Part shown: piece by piece, positions 1-12,706 of the stretch
How positions within the stretch are numbered: the first letter of the stretch is position 1
How the letters are laid out: every line of letters starts with the position of its first letter
Origin: Rhodocollybia butyracea
Lineage: Eukaryota; Basidiomycota; Agaricomycetes; Agaricales; Omphalotaceae
Length of the DNA: 64,000 bases
Assembly (NCBI GenBank): GCA_015501585.1
Contig: JADNRY010000024.1
Span: 248,001-312,000 of the forward strand
Direction: 5' to 3'
Program-made: the position numbers and the translations under genes
Notes under the pieces: model-generated
Databases searched by the model: none
What the model was told of the DNA's origin: nothing
Seen by the model: the letters and a program-made list of their open reading frames with translations, nothing else

Positions 1-574
1 TCAATGTCGCAAAATTGGAGAATTGAGTCTCGAGTTCCGTGGTCAGCTCCTCGCAATATTCACGATGTATAGGGCGAACATTATGAAATTCGGTAGAAAG
101 GAGCGACGGAGCTACTCCATTAAAGAACTAGAAAAAGAACACGTCAATATTAACCACAAAATTACATAGGTGGATACGCACCGAATTACCATATGACAAT
201 ATCTTGCCGTCCTTGACGTTAATGTTCATGTTAGCGTCAGCAACCTCAAGTCCATGAACTAATTGGCGAGCATAAACATGTGTTACACCAGTAGAAGGGT
301 CCGTATAGGAGTCTGAACGAATCTTGTACGAGATATCAGCCTTGGTAGGGCCAAGGATATCGTCAATAAAGAGTCGTGCGACGTCGAAAGGGTCAGCGTC
401 CGCACTCTGAGGAAGGAAGCCATTGGTGATAATTTGGTAAGGGTTGGACTTGTAGACTGCGTGAGGGTGTATTGGCCCAAAACCAAGCGACTTGCGAGCA
501 GTTACAGGGGCACGATGACCTGTAACGCCGCCCACAATTCCAGCAACAAGTGACGCGATGAGCAAACAACGCAT
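1..574 (-). CDS. Fungalysin-type extracellular metalloprotease (M36), N-terminal part
   Basis: Secreted zinc metalloprotease precursor; only the 5' part is in the window and the catalytic HExxH domain lies beyond the left edge. The ATG is at 574 and exon 1 covers 182-574 (131 codons). A GT-AG intron lies at 128-181 (54 nt), and exon 2 continues in frame to base 1. The protein starts with a signal peptide (MRCLLIASLVAGIVGG). The following FTP-like inhibitory propeptide includes ARQLVHGLEVADANMNINV and, across the splice, SYGNS/FFNG, a hallmark of fungalysin propeptides. A TATA-like element lies about 120 bp upstream of the ATG. Fungalysins digest protein outside the hypha. Family assignment rests on the propeptide only. 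Confidence 0.85.
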
Positions 575-693
575 CAGTATAAAAGATTCGTCAAAGTTGT
601 AAAGAGAAGGACAGAAAGGATAACAATAACAATGTGATAGCTTGGTGTGGTTGTGAGCGAGGGCCGGATTTGAGTTTCTGAGACTTTGAGCGG

Positions 694-701
694 CTTATAT
701 A
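694..701 (-). promoter_or_regulatory. TATA box of the fungalysin gene
   Basis: TATATAAG on the minus strand, about 120 bp upstream of the fungalysin ATG at 574. Its position suits a core promoter element. Confidence 0.45.
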
Positions 702-1841
702 GATACCGTAGTAGCAATACGTCAGCATCGCAACACAGCTTTCCGCATTTGGACAGGAGATAAGGTGCCGAGAACAGGCCGAATGTTGAGCGGATACAGC
801 AGAGTTAGCAGAGTTAACAGGTAAATTACCTTCAAGCTTCGAACTCAAGCTCAACCTTGGGTTCACGCCTTTTGGGCTTGTCGGGGTCTGACGAATCCGG
901 ACTCATGTGTGACACGTTGAATCCTGGTGACTCAAGAAAACACACCTACAACAGCCTACAACGTGTTAGGGTTAAGCCAACTTGGGTTCAGCAAATACAA
1001 GCAACAAAATCTGGGAATTTTGATTCGACTTCAAATAACCCCAAAATTTGCTGTTGAACTCGTGTCCTGCTTCGTGTTAAAGCTATTAAACACCGGACGG
1101 TTCTTATCCAAGGTTGAAGCTGTTCTCGCACACCCTAAGTTTTCAAGGTGACATTTCACCACCTCTGCTCGCGATTTCCAGCTTTGACCTACTATTCCCA
1201 CTTCTCGGGTCATTATCATATATCCCACTTCTGCATCAGAGGTTTCAGACCTTCACAACCTCTGAAACATTCGACAGGAGTAAGATTTACAGCGCTCTCC
1301 ATTACTTACGTTTTCACTTTCTCATATTGGCTGAAAAAAAGAGTAAAGGATGTATCAGGAAGCCATACTGTGACAAAACGAAGCTCAAAATTCTGGGTAT
1401 CAGCACTTCAATCTCCGTTGCGGTTGGCTCGAAGTAACTCGAGGATTGCCAAAGTAAGTGCAACAACTTACCCAAGTACTTCTCTCAAATCATATTTTGG
1501 ATGAAAAATCCAATAGGAGACGGGGTGCACGACATGGATAGTAGATGGCTGAAGCACTGCTAACAGTGTTCTAAGAAGTACTTGATAAGTTCACGCTGGA
1601 TCTAATGACCGCTTGATTGAAGTCGTGGGCCACTCCATAATCTGTTCGACCATGTGAACAAAAATCAGATGGACGAGTGACAGCTTAGTAGAGGAAGTGA
1701 GGCCAAGAAAACCTTCAGAATATAACACTGAAACAGCCGCAAAAGCGTGGCTCAAGTAAACCAGATCATCAGTATCATCAGGCGATGTTCTAGACTTGCT
1801 TCAGAGACAATAGAATAAATATCAGGTAGCCTTTAAGATGC
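702..1841. other. Intergenic, no recognised gene
   Basis: Upstream region of the fungalysin gene and left flank of a retrotransposon remnant. Only short open frames without recognisable motifs are present. I see no tRNA-like fold or clear repeat. Confidence 0.5.
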
Positions 1842-2267
1842 ATGAGGCAATATCTCAGTCTCGTGAAAAACACAGTACATCGGAAGGCATTTACCAAGGT
1901 CATCACAGGGGACCACTCTCTAGCAGTTGAGCGATTGCGATGGGTGGACAACCACCGTATACAAGTCCCTCACAATATGCGACTGTGCAGATTTTGTAAG
2001 TCAGATGTAGAGGATCCGGAACACGCATTTTTACTGTGTTCATACCCAGCTGTTGAGTCTTTGCGGGCACGCCTTTTGAGTTCTGTTCTCCCAGGCACAC
2101 GTCCACCCAGTAATAAAGGCGAAGCTACATCCCTGCTTGGAGAGATGATATCTCTAAAGAATGGATTTGCCGTGACTGCAAAGTACTTCTTTGATGTCTT
2201 AACCATTTATGACGAGGCTTCTTTATTTATCCCAACTGGATATGACAGAAATTTTGTAGTCCCGTAG
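1842..2267 (+). pseudogene. C-terminal remnant of a non-LTR (LINE) reverse transcriptase
   Basis: A 141-codon open frame resembles the extreme C-terminus of basidiomycete LINE polymerases. It has the conserved LAVERLRWVDNHR stretch followed by a cysteine/histidine knuckle, RLCRFCKSDVEDPEHAFLLC (C-x2-C-x8-H-x4-C). No reverse transcriptase catalytic block (FADD-like) or endonuclease lies upstream, so the copy is 5'-truncated, as usual for target-primed retrotransposition. It is followed by a ~200-bp untranslated tail ending in CTAAC repeats. It is not expected to be functional. Confidence 0.7.
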
Positions 2268-2477
2268 GTAGATACTTGTTAACTTATTTAATTCCTGTAC
2301 TCTTGGCCTCTCTTTTGGCTCACGGATCTACCGCTACCAAAGCGTAGTGAGCTCGTCCGGACACCAGGGAGATGGCCCCGAGACGACGATGTACGTAGGC
2401 ACATCGGGTAGCTTCTCGGACCCCGGCGTATCAGCACTTGGTCCCAAGCCGGCAATAAACCTAACCTAACCTAACCT
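2268..2477 (+). mobile_element. LINE 3' untranslated end with CTAAC tail
   Basis: Sequence between the reverse transcriptase remnant stop and a short tandem CTAAC tract at about 2461-2475. Simple-repeat tails of this kind mark the 3' end of many fungal LINEs, so the element probably ends here. Confidence 0.5.
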
Positions 2478-3278
2478 CTCTTGTCCTGGAAACACATGAT
2501 GTTCTATCGGAGATTTTCGACAGGCGTTTGAGAGGATGCCTCGCGGATTTCCGTTCCTTGAGTGCCGGTCTTGGAGTATATTATTGGTGAGAACTGAGTG
2601 CTGCTAGCGCTGAGTGTAGGACGGGAAGACTATTTATTTCAACGGAGAAGCAGGTTGTGGTTGCTACCACAATCGTACGACGAGTCACAGTGGATTCCAC
2701 GCCGGTGCTGCGTGCTGCACGGTGACGTTAGAGATTACATCATTACAGGTAAAGCGCTCACGTGGTCGTCTGTGGCGGGCCGCGAGTCCGCGACCGAAGC
2801 TTCAACAACTTTCAAGCTTTAATTTGGATCAACCACTGCCGTTTGCCTTTCCTGCCTGTCGCCTGCTGAACCTGAATCTCGAATCCGCTTCCAGCTACTC
2901 GCTCCACGATGCTCAAATTTTGCGGAAGGCAACCGATGTAATCAATGAACGCCTTTCTGGAAGCCCTTGTACTTCGAGAGCCCAGTATTGCGAGCCATTT
3001 CGAGTTCAAGCTTCAAGTCTTTTCGATATGATTTGACAAGTCTCATTAGTCCTTGACTACACGTTTCTCCCTTGTTGCTTTACCTAGGCAATTTGTAGTT
3101 GGTTGCAACCTTGTATCCATAGTCGGCTCAAAGCTTGATATGTTTTATAAGACGCCAATCTATTCTGCCTTTCTTTCTCGAAAAAATATCAAGTACGTGT
3201 TTCCTACATTTATCATTTTTGCTTATCGCTGATACGAGGACAGACTACAATCTGGGCCCTTGCGTCGAATACCCCCGT
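2478..3278. other. Intergenic / 5' leader of the first F-box gene
   Basis: No gene recognised up to about 3075. From about 3075 the sequence resembles the region upstream of the second F-box copy (about 15.8-16.03 kb): a shared run near AGCTTGAT, a similar TTATAAG element, and a possible intron ending just before 3240. The duplication therefore included the promoter and leader. Confidence 0.45.
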
Positions 3279-4993
3279 ATGTCGCTGAAATTCCTCGTTG
3301 ATATTCTCCCTTTCACCCGCTCGTCGGATGAGCCACCGTTTGTGAGTAATCGAATGAATTTTTCATCGTTAAAAATGATAACATCTATTCTATTCAGCCC
3401 TCTTACGAATCCTCAACTACCAATACTCTCCGTAGTGGCGTTCGCTATATACAACGTACTCTACTGAAATTCAATCGTTCAAATCCTCATGCGAGCCTGG
3501 TGGCTACCAGCCTCGAATGTCCTGCCGATTACTTGCCCGTGGAACTTCTTCGAGAAATATTCATGTTCTCTCTTCCTGACGATAATTGGACACATCCCCT
3601 GAACGCCTCGGATCCGCACACTCCGTACCTTCCCCCGCAGTATGTTATCAGCCAAGTGTGTAGCCGCTGGCGGAATGTCGCCGTCTCTTTCCCAGAACTC
3701 TGGTCTACCTTCGGCCTGGAGTCTCTCGTACCACACCATGTTACAATGGTGAAGTTATGGATGGAGCGTTCGCGGCAGCTACCCCTCACTCTTTATATCA
3801 ACAACGAACGCTGCCATACTTTGGAAGAAGCATGTACCTCAACTACTGTCACAGCAGATGTCATCAATCTTCTGCGGCCCCACGTTCATCGCTGGAAGTC
3901 GGTCACCTTCAAGCTATCCTCTCATTGTCATCCCTCGACTAACGTTGACGTTCTCCCACCGGGATCCCTCTCGTTACTCGAATCATTCGGTGGTCTTCCA
4001 TTGGACCGTTGCTCGTTACTCGAGAAGGTGCATTTCGAAGTAGATGACATACAATTTGCTAGGTGGCATGAAGGCATTGAGCAGATTGGGGAAATGTTCT
4101 TGTCTTCACCTCAGCTGAAGGAATTTGGGTGGAAAACTCACTATCGTTTTCGCGCTCCCTTTTCCCCAAGCCTTACTCATCTTTCCGGGGACTTTGTTTT
4201 GGATACGACCTTCCTTGAATCGCTTGCCGAACTGAAAAATCTGCACTATCTCCGTCTCGATGGAACTTGTAAATGGCGGGTGTATGTGTTTTCTCCCCAG
4301 CTTTTTACTCTTCATCGTCTACATACCCTGGATCTTCGAAGAGAGTCCTCTCTGTCCTTTTTGGACTTGATAGTCACCCCAAAACTCAAGGTTCTCATAA
4401 TCGACACTCGTATATCAGTGGACGACTATCCTGTTGTTCCTTTGCTTCTTGCTCGCAGCCGATGCAGTTTGAGGTCCTTTTCATGTTTTAGCTCTGATGG
4501 TGAACATTTAGAGCTCCGCTTTTGGAAAGATATATTTCTTTCGCCTTTTGTCAATTCACTCTCAGAACTAAATGTCGATTCCGACAACGCAGATCCTGTA
4601 CTGACTATGTTGTCAAGGTCGAACCCTGATAGACCCATCCTCCCTTTGCTTAGCCGGTTTTGGCTATCCACACGCAAGTGTTCAATTGGACACCTATATG
4701 ATATGTTAGAGCATCGGATCCACCACTTCCGACCTCTGTCTGGCCCATCAATTTCCGAAGGATTATTTGACGGTATTCAATGCTATGGCTCTATCCGTCC
4801 TCCCGCAGCTGGACGTTCCCTATTCATTCAGTCTATCCATATCCAGGTCAATGACTCTCGCAACCGGGCACAGCTGGATAATCTGATAGAAAGAAATGCG
4901 TGTGGACACGTAGACATAGTCCCGACGTCTGCTATAAAGGAAGAAGGAAATCTACTTTTTCATTTGCAGCAAGGGTTTTACACTGGTAAGTAG
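3279..4993 (+). CDS. F-box / leucine-rich-repeat-like protein (intact copy)
   Basis: Predicted substrate receptor of an SCF-type ubiquitin ligase. Exon 1 is 3279-3341 (21 codons from ATG), a GT-AG intron follows at 3342-3397, and exon 2 is 3398-4993. The total is 1659 nt, giving 552 aa. The ATG at 3279 is preferred because the large open frame alone would begin at a GTG, and the duplicate at 16 kb has the same 21-codon first exon and intron. The F-box-like helix region is at about residues 75-115 (YLPVELLREIFMFSLP, then VISQVCSRWRNVAVSFPELW). The rest has spaced leucine-rich stretches. GTAAGT beside the stop leaves open a last intron ending near 5052 with a slightly different C-terminus. Substrate unknown. 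Confidence 0.82.
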
Positions 4994-7415
4994 TTTACTA
5001 TCTGCAGAAACCAACAAATATCCCCTGATCTCTTTCACGATTACGACCTTAGGTGATACAGACGAGTAGAACTACATGGAAATCGATCTTTTAGTCCTCT
5101 ATTAGAGTATATGTAGCATTTGCGATTGTTTCGGTTGTTTCGCATAGACAACTTTTCGTAGAGGTATCAACAGTAACCTCATCGCTCTATGCAAAATCAT
5201 CGAAGATGGAAAATCACTTTTAAGCCAAGACTCTTGGGAAATTATATAGATATGGTTGAGCTTAGCTAAATATAGGTGCTTATAGGTGAGATAGGCTCCA
5301 AGAAAATGTCCTATCCGGAATGGTGAATCATAGTGCCTAGTATGAGGTTTATTGAGGTAGGAGATAGGCAGACGGTCACGGGAGTGATGTGACCGTCTCA
5401 CTGCCATGTCTTTCGCGTCGTTTGCGCTAACTCGGATTCAGCTCTCGAGGCTCACATAATCCTCGCGTTTTCACCCACCCACCTCATCATCCCTTGGTTT
5501 AAAGTTGAATTTCTTCTTACATATCTATTCCAAATTTCTCTTATGACACCTTTCACAACGATTGATCAACACCCTTTTCTATCTTTCTACTGAATTCTTT
5601 TCTTCATTTGTTTCTTTTACCACCTTGGGATCTTGGCTTCCATCAAGTGTCCGACTGTTTTTCCCTTCTATGGTGTATTGCATCCTCAGGTTCATTGCTA
5701 TTTCTCCTCTCCATTAGTATTCCTGGAAGGGAAACCTCTCTTTGTTTTAACATAACATCACTTCACGCTGCATTCGCGTTTGGGCCCACCCACTCATCGT
5801 CGCTCATTCCGGATACTTGTTGATGGGAACCTGAAGCCGTGAGGCTGAGCTACCTGGCATGGCTCAGCTTCAAGCCCGCAAGTTTGATAGAGTATTGTAT
5901 CGCATTGATGCTTCTCATATACTTACCGTCACTACTTGGTGTATCACAAAGAACATCCTGACTGTATGAGGCCATAGACCTGCAAATGATAAGGCCGTTG
6001 AGCCCCGACCGAGCTCAAACGTTAACGTCGAAGCTTCGGATGGACTTAACACCATTTTGCAAAAAGACCCGCGTAAAGATTCAGGGGATCCAAGTAGTGA
6101 TGTACCAGTGATGATCAACAAACTTGTCAATCGTCAAAAAGAACGCAAAATTATGGTATGCCTGTGTATTGATAACTTATTAGGCTATTGGCGCTTGCCT
6201 ATACTTATGCTGTCCCACAGTGTCCCACCTGAGAGCGACAGGTTTGATTGGATCATCATGTAGCCGTACGTCAAGGAGGTGATTTGCACTCGCACGTCGA
6301 AGAGATGATTCACTCGCACGTCAAGGGTGACTTAAGGGCAAGTTTCTATGACTGGGGGGATGGCCGCAAGCGGCGAAGGGCCGAACCTTTCCATTTTTCT
6401 ACTGAAACTCTTAGTGCAGGTCTTGGTGCAGGTTGATCGAACACTGAAAGGCTATCAAGATTTTCAGTACTAGTAGTAGTTGTTAATTATGAAGTTATTG
6501 TCTTATGGAGCGCTATTTTGTTCTTGCCATTCCCCTTTCATGAGTCCTAACCACTTCCATGCAGGTCCCCATACGCAACATTGGTCTGAGTGTTGTATAC
6601 TGTCCCAATGTGTTATATCCAACTTATACTCTTGTCTGATTTCCCCCTCTTTTCTTGGTCAGTTTGGTGGCGCATATGCTCAGGCGTGCACTGTGACTGT
6701 GCCCTCTCTTCCTTATCAGATTCAGTTGTCTGAGTGCTCGACTGGGGTTGATGCAATGTTTGGACTTAATCTGCACAATGCTTCGTCTGCATCTTCCGGG
6801 CTTGTGGGGGGCTCTTTTCATCTTTGGTTCTGCCAACGTCAAACTGCCACCCTCTTTACCTTTATTATCCTGTAGTATTTACCAGGTGAGGAAATCCATT
6901 TAGACATCAGTTATTCCAGAGTTTTCCAAAGGTTCATCTGCTACTGAGCTTTCCTTGTCCACTTTTTTTTGTGTACAAGAGAGTCACTATGCACAAGAAA
7001 TCTCCTATAGGTTGAGTCTGTTCATGTTCATAACCTTTCTCTCCAACATGATAAAATTATGTGGTAGTGGTGGTGGTGGTGTAACTGACGTGGTCCCACT
7101 TAAGTTGCACTCGGGAAGACGACGATTTTGTAACATCCACATTTTTTGGTGCGCCTACCGGTCAACTGGCACTACTCAATATGTAGTATGACATGGGACA
7201 CAAAGCTGTCAAGCCATTCATTACATGTAGAATTAAACTAAGGTTAGGGTTGCCTAATCAAGATGTACAGAAACACTTTCATATAAGAAGCCAAACCTAA
7301 AGGTTCGACAATAAGTATCCATCCATCTTGATCTTCACACAAGGACTAACGCTTTGTCCCCATCGATGGGATCTGTGTGTATCACCCGTGAGTGCAATAG
7401 TTTCGTGTCCTAGAG
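4994..7415. other. 2.4-kb intergenic stretch, no recognised gene
   Basis: No convincing coding region. Pyrimidine-rich blocks occur near 5450-5820, and there is a three-unit ~24-bp tandem repeat at 6264-6335. A stretch near 5870-6160 can be read in short open pieces but matches nothing I know. It may hold old transposon debris or the promoter of the downstream NLR gene. Confidence 0.4.
6264..6335. repeat. Three imperfect copies of a ~24-bp tandem repeat
   Basis: Three consecutive units share a core of the form CGTACGTCAAGG / CGCACGTCGAAG / CGCACGTCAAGG with a GATGATT-like spacer. The units are imperfect and about 24 bp each. Confidence 0.5.
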
Positions 7416-10400
7416 ATGCTCACAGCAATACTGTTGAAAGTCGTTCGCCTTCATTCAACACGGTCGGATTCACGAAAGTATTTTGCAAAAGTCACCGTTG
7501 ATGGTACAGCGTACACGACTCCGAGCACTCCTTTGTCGCAAGGATGGGATGGCAAACAGCTGGCCTTCAAGTTTGCAGGTTTTCTTTTGTTTTGGCCTAG
7601 CGAATGACGAGTTGAATTCTATAGTGACGTCCGTGGTTCTTCTAAATTGATGATTGAGGTCTTCAAGCATCATAGATTTCATGCGGACGAACTTGTTGGG
7701 AGCTACGGAGAGGAAATTGAAAACCTTTTGATGAAGGGCTTCAGCCGAAGCAAGAGTAATTAAATAGTTTGCCTTCTGATTCTTTTATTCTTAGTACTCT
7801 CGCCTTCTAGGTATTATGCAACCTCTTCACTGTACCTCCAATAAGATGGCAGTCCATATTGAGCTCAAGGTTGATGTGGAGGGCCAAAACTCTGCTGCGA
7901 TGGCTGCCGCAGTTCAAAGGGCGAAAATTCGAGCATCTCGACTACACTCTCCAAATTCAGCCAGTACGGCAGTTTCAATGATTCAAGCAGCGGATGGTGT
8001 TTATTCTAGTACCGAGAATGCACTGGGAAATTTCGTCCTTTTGCTTGAGAAGTTGCAAGTGTTTGCAAACTTAGCTAATTCCGTTGCAGAGGTGAGTTTA
8101 GGTAGGTTCAAATAACTTGTTATAATGACTGTTTTCAGATTCATCCCTATGCAGATGCTGCATACAGTATAATTTCCGTGGCATACAAAGTGAGCGGACA
8201 ACCTTTGTCGTACCCAATTGAGCCTTATTATTCCGTAGGCAGTCCTTGCTCAAATGCAGCGTGATGAAAACATTATTGCCCTCATTGATACTATGGACGA
8301 TATCTACAATTTCGTCAAGGAAGCTGAACCACTTCGTCAAATAGAATCGCACAAGAAGGTCATGATTCGCATAGCTCAACAAACGACAGAATGTGGATAC
8401 TTCATTTCTGCATACTGCAGTGACAGCTTCTGTATGTTTGAAACTCCATCTACAATGAAATATTGGACTAACAGATTTCCAGTTGCTCGAACCATAAAGC
8501 ATTCTGTGTCTACTACAGATGTGGCTATAATCAACTATGGAAAGATGTTTAGTGAGCTCAAAACAGCATTACTGGACCATGGTGCTATCATCACTGAAAT
8601 CACTGTCCTGCGGATCTTGGAGACGGTTGAAAGAATCGGTGGGTCTGTTTATGCCCTTCCAGATACCTGCATGATCAATAATTGCTATCAGAAACCAAAG
8701 TTGATCTTAGTGACCTTCCTTACGCAGATGGGGCTCGATTCCACGATAGCAAGCGATGTTTGCCTGGCACGCGTGAAAGTGTTCTGAGCAAGATTATCGG
8801 CTGGATCGATGCCCCCGGTGGCACGCCCGATGGAAAACGTCTTTTCCTGCTGACTGGTGCAGCTGGCGCAGGAAAGTCAGCCATCGCACACTCACTAGCG
8901 GGCCATTATAATGCACTTCGTCGACTCGGTTCTTCAATTTTTGCAGACAATCCTGACAAACCACTCGCCCGCTCCAGACTTGTTCTGCTCTTTCCAACTA
9001 TTGCTCGTGACTTGGCTGACCTTGATCCCCAGTATCGACATACACTGTGGAGTGTTATCAAGTCGGATAGAGCCTTGCGAAAGACTGATGACTTCACTAC
9101 CCAGTTCAAAAAATTTATTATTGAACCATCCAAATCCCTTGTGATTTGCGGGCCCATTGTCATCGTAATAGATGCATCGGAAGAATACTCGAACCCTCAA
9201 GCATTAAATCAGTTTCTCTCTGTGCTAGTTCAGCATGTAAATGACCTTCCCTCAAATTTTCGAATCGTCATCACTGCTCTAACAGGTTCTCGCCTGCTTC
9301 GACATTTCAGTGAGACCATGGCTCAAATTTATCAGCTGCCAAATAACATAGGTCGGTCGGAGAGGCTTGACCTCTCTCAGCTCTCGAAGTCTCGCCTTCA
9401 AAGCAGTCTCGCCAGAGAGCAGTTCAAACAGTTTGGGTACTCCATGGCGTCCAAACTTGTTCAGCATTCTCATGGATCGTTCCAACGGATGGTGGAGGCA
9501 TGTGACACCATTTGTGGAACCGATCCCAAAGCCGACTTACAGTTAACACCGTTTGAGAGGTATAAAGTTCTCATTTCCTCGAACTCCCGACCACCTGTGC
9601 AGCCTGATGATAATTTGTACATGCAGGAACTGACTGTCATCTACACTGAGCAAGGTGCTTTGTTCACAGCTCAGTTCAAGTCTGTCATGGGCATTCTTCT
9701 TGCTGCCCACACTTCCTTATCTTTACTAGAGCTAAAGCAACTATCTAATCACTCCGAAGATGGCGATATTGGCATCATGCTTGGTGCATTGGGTGCCCTC
9801 CTACAAAATACAACCGATTTCCATGCACCGATCATTCCCATCAACTCATCCTTCTATGATTTTCTCCAAAATCCTGCACGTAGTGGTCAGTTTTTTGTTG
9901 ATGTGTCTAGTCAGTATATTAGTCTCGCGAAAGGCTGTCTTCGAGTATTGAATGACCAGCTCTGCTTCAACATCTGTCACCTAGCTTCCTCATACCTCCC
10001 GAACACTGAAATCAATGATCTTCCTGATCGTATAAAAAAATATATCACTCCCGAGCTCTCTTATGCTTCTCAATATTGGATCCATCATCTAGTAATGGTG
10101 CCTTCAGCGGCTGTTAAGACGCTTGCCCCTCAGGTAGAAAAATTGCTCCAAACTCGATTTTTCTTCTGGCTCGAGGTCCTCAGTGTTCTTGGCTGCGTGG
10201 AAATTGCTGTTGAAGGGCTTCAAGAGCTTCTGCTTTGGGAGTCCGCCGAGGTATCTATGTTTTCTTACTTTACATGATGCTCTGTATATTAACATGACAT
10301 GGCACAGAGTGTTCTCAATCTCGCCCACGCAGCACTGATATTTGTTCAGACATTTGAATCTGCAATAACCTCCTCGGTACCTCATATCTATTTATCCGGT

Positions 10401-11740
10401 GTCCGATTTTGGCCAAACCAGAAGCTTTTCCAGCCACGCTTCGCGTTCCTGCCGTAAGTAATTTCAGGCAGTTTGATATAAACTGAGTAGTATGACTCAA
10501 TGTAAGCGTTAGGATCTCGAGATCTCAAAATGCCCAGTTTTTTGAACGTCAAAGTTGGCAGGGTAGTATTACATCACTTGCTTTCTCTCCAGACTGCAAG
10601 AGTCTTCTTTCCACAAGCTCCTCCCCGCCCCCGACCACCGGCACTTTTACGCTTTCATTATGGGACATCTCAGATAACACCCGGACTCGTATGGCACTCG
10701 CTAAATATGAAATAAACCGTGACAGCGATTATATACTCGGTAATCATGCTTGCAGCGGTGTGTTCTCCCCAGATGGCAAAACTATCACTGTGTTTGTCCC
10801 ATCAAAGGTCCAGGTACTCGATGTGCAGACTGGAAAAATACTGCATGAAAGTGACATTGGTGAAGAGGGAGGGTTGAGAGTTACGAGAGCAGTACTGCAA
10901 GCTGACGGTAAACGACTAGCCGCCACTACGAACAGAGCGTACAATTCTGTGCTTATATACAACACAAGATCGGGAAAGCTTGACATAGGGCCTTTGAAAA
11001 TCAAAAGCAACTGGAAGTGGGGGGCAGATGTGAGCTGCATGGAATTTTCCTCACTCGGGAATTTTCTTGCATGTAGCACATCTAATAGTGGGATATGGAT
11101 TTGGAATGCCAACACTGGAGAAGAGGTGTTTGCATCCCCGGACCACACCGAGTACAGTATCTCAATGACTCGTGAAGTTGTCTTCTCACCAGACGAGACA
11201 GCTCTCTTTTTCATGCAGGGGAACAGTGTCCACATCCTCAGATGGAACGCTCAATGTCAAAATGAGCAATCAGTGCATACAGTGTTATCCACTGTGCCAA
11301 GCCTTGGTAACCGGATCGCTGTATCCCCCGCCGGGAGATATCTGGTTTACTACGGGCTAGATTCAACTCTTCACATCGTTGATCACAAAACCAATTTAAT
11401 TTCAACGACTCTAGCCAGCGGGTCCCATTCTCGTGTCACATCTTTGGCAATCTCGAGTGACGGAACTACGATTGCCGCTGGAGGCGACCATGGATCAGTG
11501 TCAGTGTGGCAGGTCTCGATGCCTTTTGGAGGGTTTTATTCACTTTGGGGGAAAGGCAATGATGATTCTGGATGGATTTACGGGTCCAACAACGAGTTAC
11601 TTGCGTGGGTGCCACCAGAGCTAAGGGAAGGATTAAACTGGAATCCCATGGTATCTGGCGATGCTCATGGCACATCGTGGGTAAACTGTTTGGTCGAGGA
11701 GGCGCAAGAAACAACAAAAGAAACAACAACAGTTAGCTGA
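7416..11740 (+). CDS. NLR-like protein: C2 - NACHT - WD40
   Basis: Predicted signal-transducing NTPase of the agaricomycete NLR type. Nine exons fit exactly: 7416-7570, 7625-7755, 7811-8091, 8139-8189, 8239-8431, 8483-8638, 8692-10250, 10308-10453, 10513-11740. They total 3900 nt (1299 aa) and every intron is GT-AG of 48-57 nt. Residues ~1-85 form a C2 domain (KVTVDG, KLMIEVFKHHRFHADELVG). A helical linker follows. The NACHT NTPase has Walker A GAAGAGKSA at about 378. The Walker B-like strand IVIVIDASEE (about 480-488) lacks the usual DALDE form. WD40 repeats run from about residue 900 (SITSLAFSPD, GVFSPDGK, SLAISSDGTTIAAGG). Such proteins act in self/non-self recognition; the ligand here is unknown. 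Confidence 0.85.
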
Positions 11741-12706
11741 AATATGAGATATCGTGAATAGATTGTAGTCTCTATGGTTCTGTATTACGAAATAGGTACA
11801 GACGATTATTACAACAATGCTTGACTATATGCGGGGTATGAGTGGAAGAAAACAAGAGGAACAGGTCCTCAGTCGATGACTAATGTATGACCTCGTTGGC
11901 CCCGCTAGCAGGGATGACTGTCCATGTTAGTGACGCCAGCACAATGAGAATTACTCAGAACCGCTCCGGAAGAGGACGAGCCAACTAAACCCACTTTCGA
12001 GTGAGGATCCTTGGTCAGCACTTGAAATTTGCCCACGAACAATATACTCATGTTCCATCGGCTCGTTTCCGACCTACAAGCTCCTGGATGGTCCCCAGCA
12101 TGGCGTCTGTATTATCACCCTTCGCCGAATTGGGGCAGGTTTTTCGTAGATGGATGAATCAAAGACTTTGCGATGAGAATGGGCTCGACTCAGGTCGGTG
12201 CGGTTGGCGTTGAGATCTGGGAGTCCTCGAGTCCTCGATGAAGATGTATCCGATGTTCTTGAAGGTGACATAAATATCCAAGATCTGTGGAATATGGCAA
12301 CATCAAAATAGCGAAGGCGGAAGAAGAGGAGCATATGAGATGAAGTTGTAGTTAGATCTTGACGTAGGGTAAGTTGGAGGAGGGGCAACAGTTGTTCTTC
12401 CGAGTGTCACTCTGTCGACGGGCCACATGACATTGCAGCGTCGACGGAATCGGACGGATGTATTTGTGGTGGACGCGAGGTAGTGAATCCAAAACTGCTA
12501 AGCCGGAAATGGAAAATCGCGAAGTACATCGTTGACTACGTTGAGATCAGGATAGAAAGCCCACCGCACGCTCAAGCTTGAAGCTTGAAGGCTAAGGCAA
12601 ACAACAATGAGGAGACCAAGGCTGTTACTTAACGAAGTTCTGTTACATGTTATTTATAGTATACATTATCGATCTTCCGTGGTATCTGATCAAACATCAT
12701 ATCTGA
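11741..12706. other. Intergenic between NLR and CipC genes
   Basis: Holds the 3' ends of two convergent genes. An open frame at 12074-12388 (-) has no recognisable domain and is probably spurious. Confidence 0.4.

Noticed and set aside
3500..3502. GTG as start of the F-box gene
   Set aside because: Not a eukaryotic start; an upstream exon with ATG and a matching intron is present in both duplicates.
6480..6875. Open frame of 131 codons
   Set aside because: Starts at TTG, no recognisable domain, odd composition; likely chance.
12074..12388. Open frame of 104 codons on the minus strand
   Set aside because: No motif, unusual composition, no splice partners.
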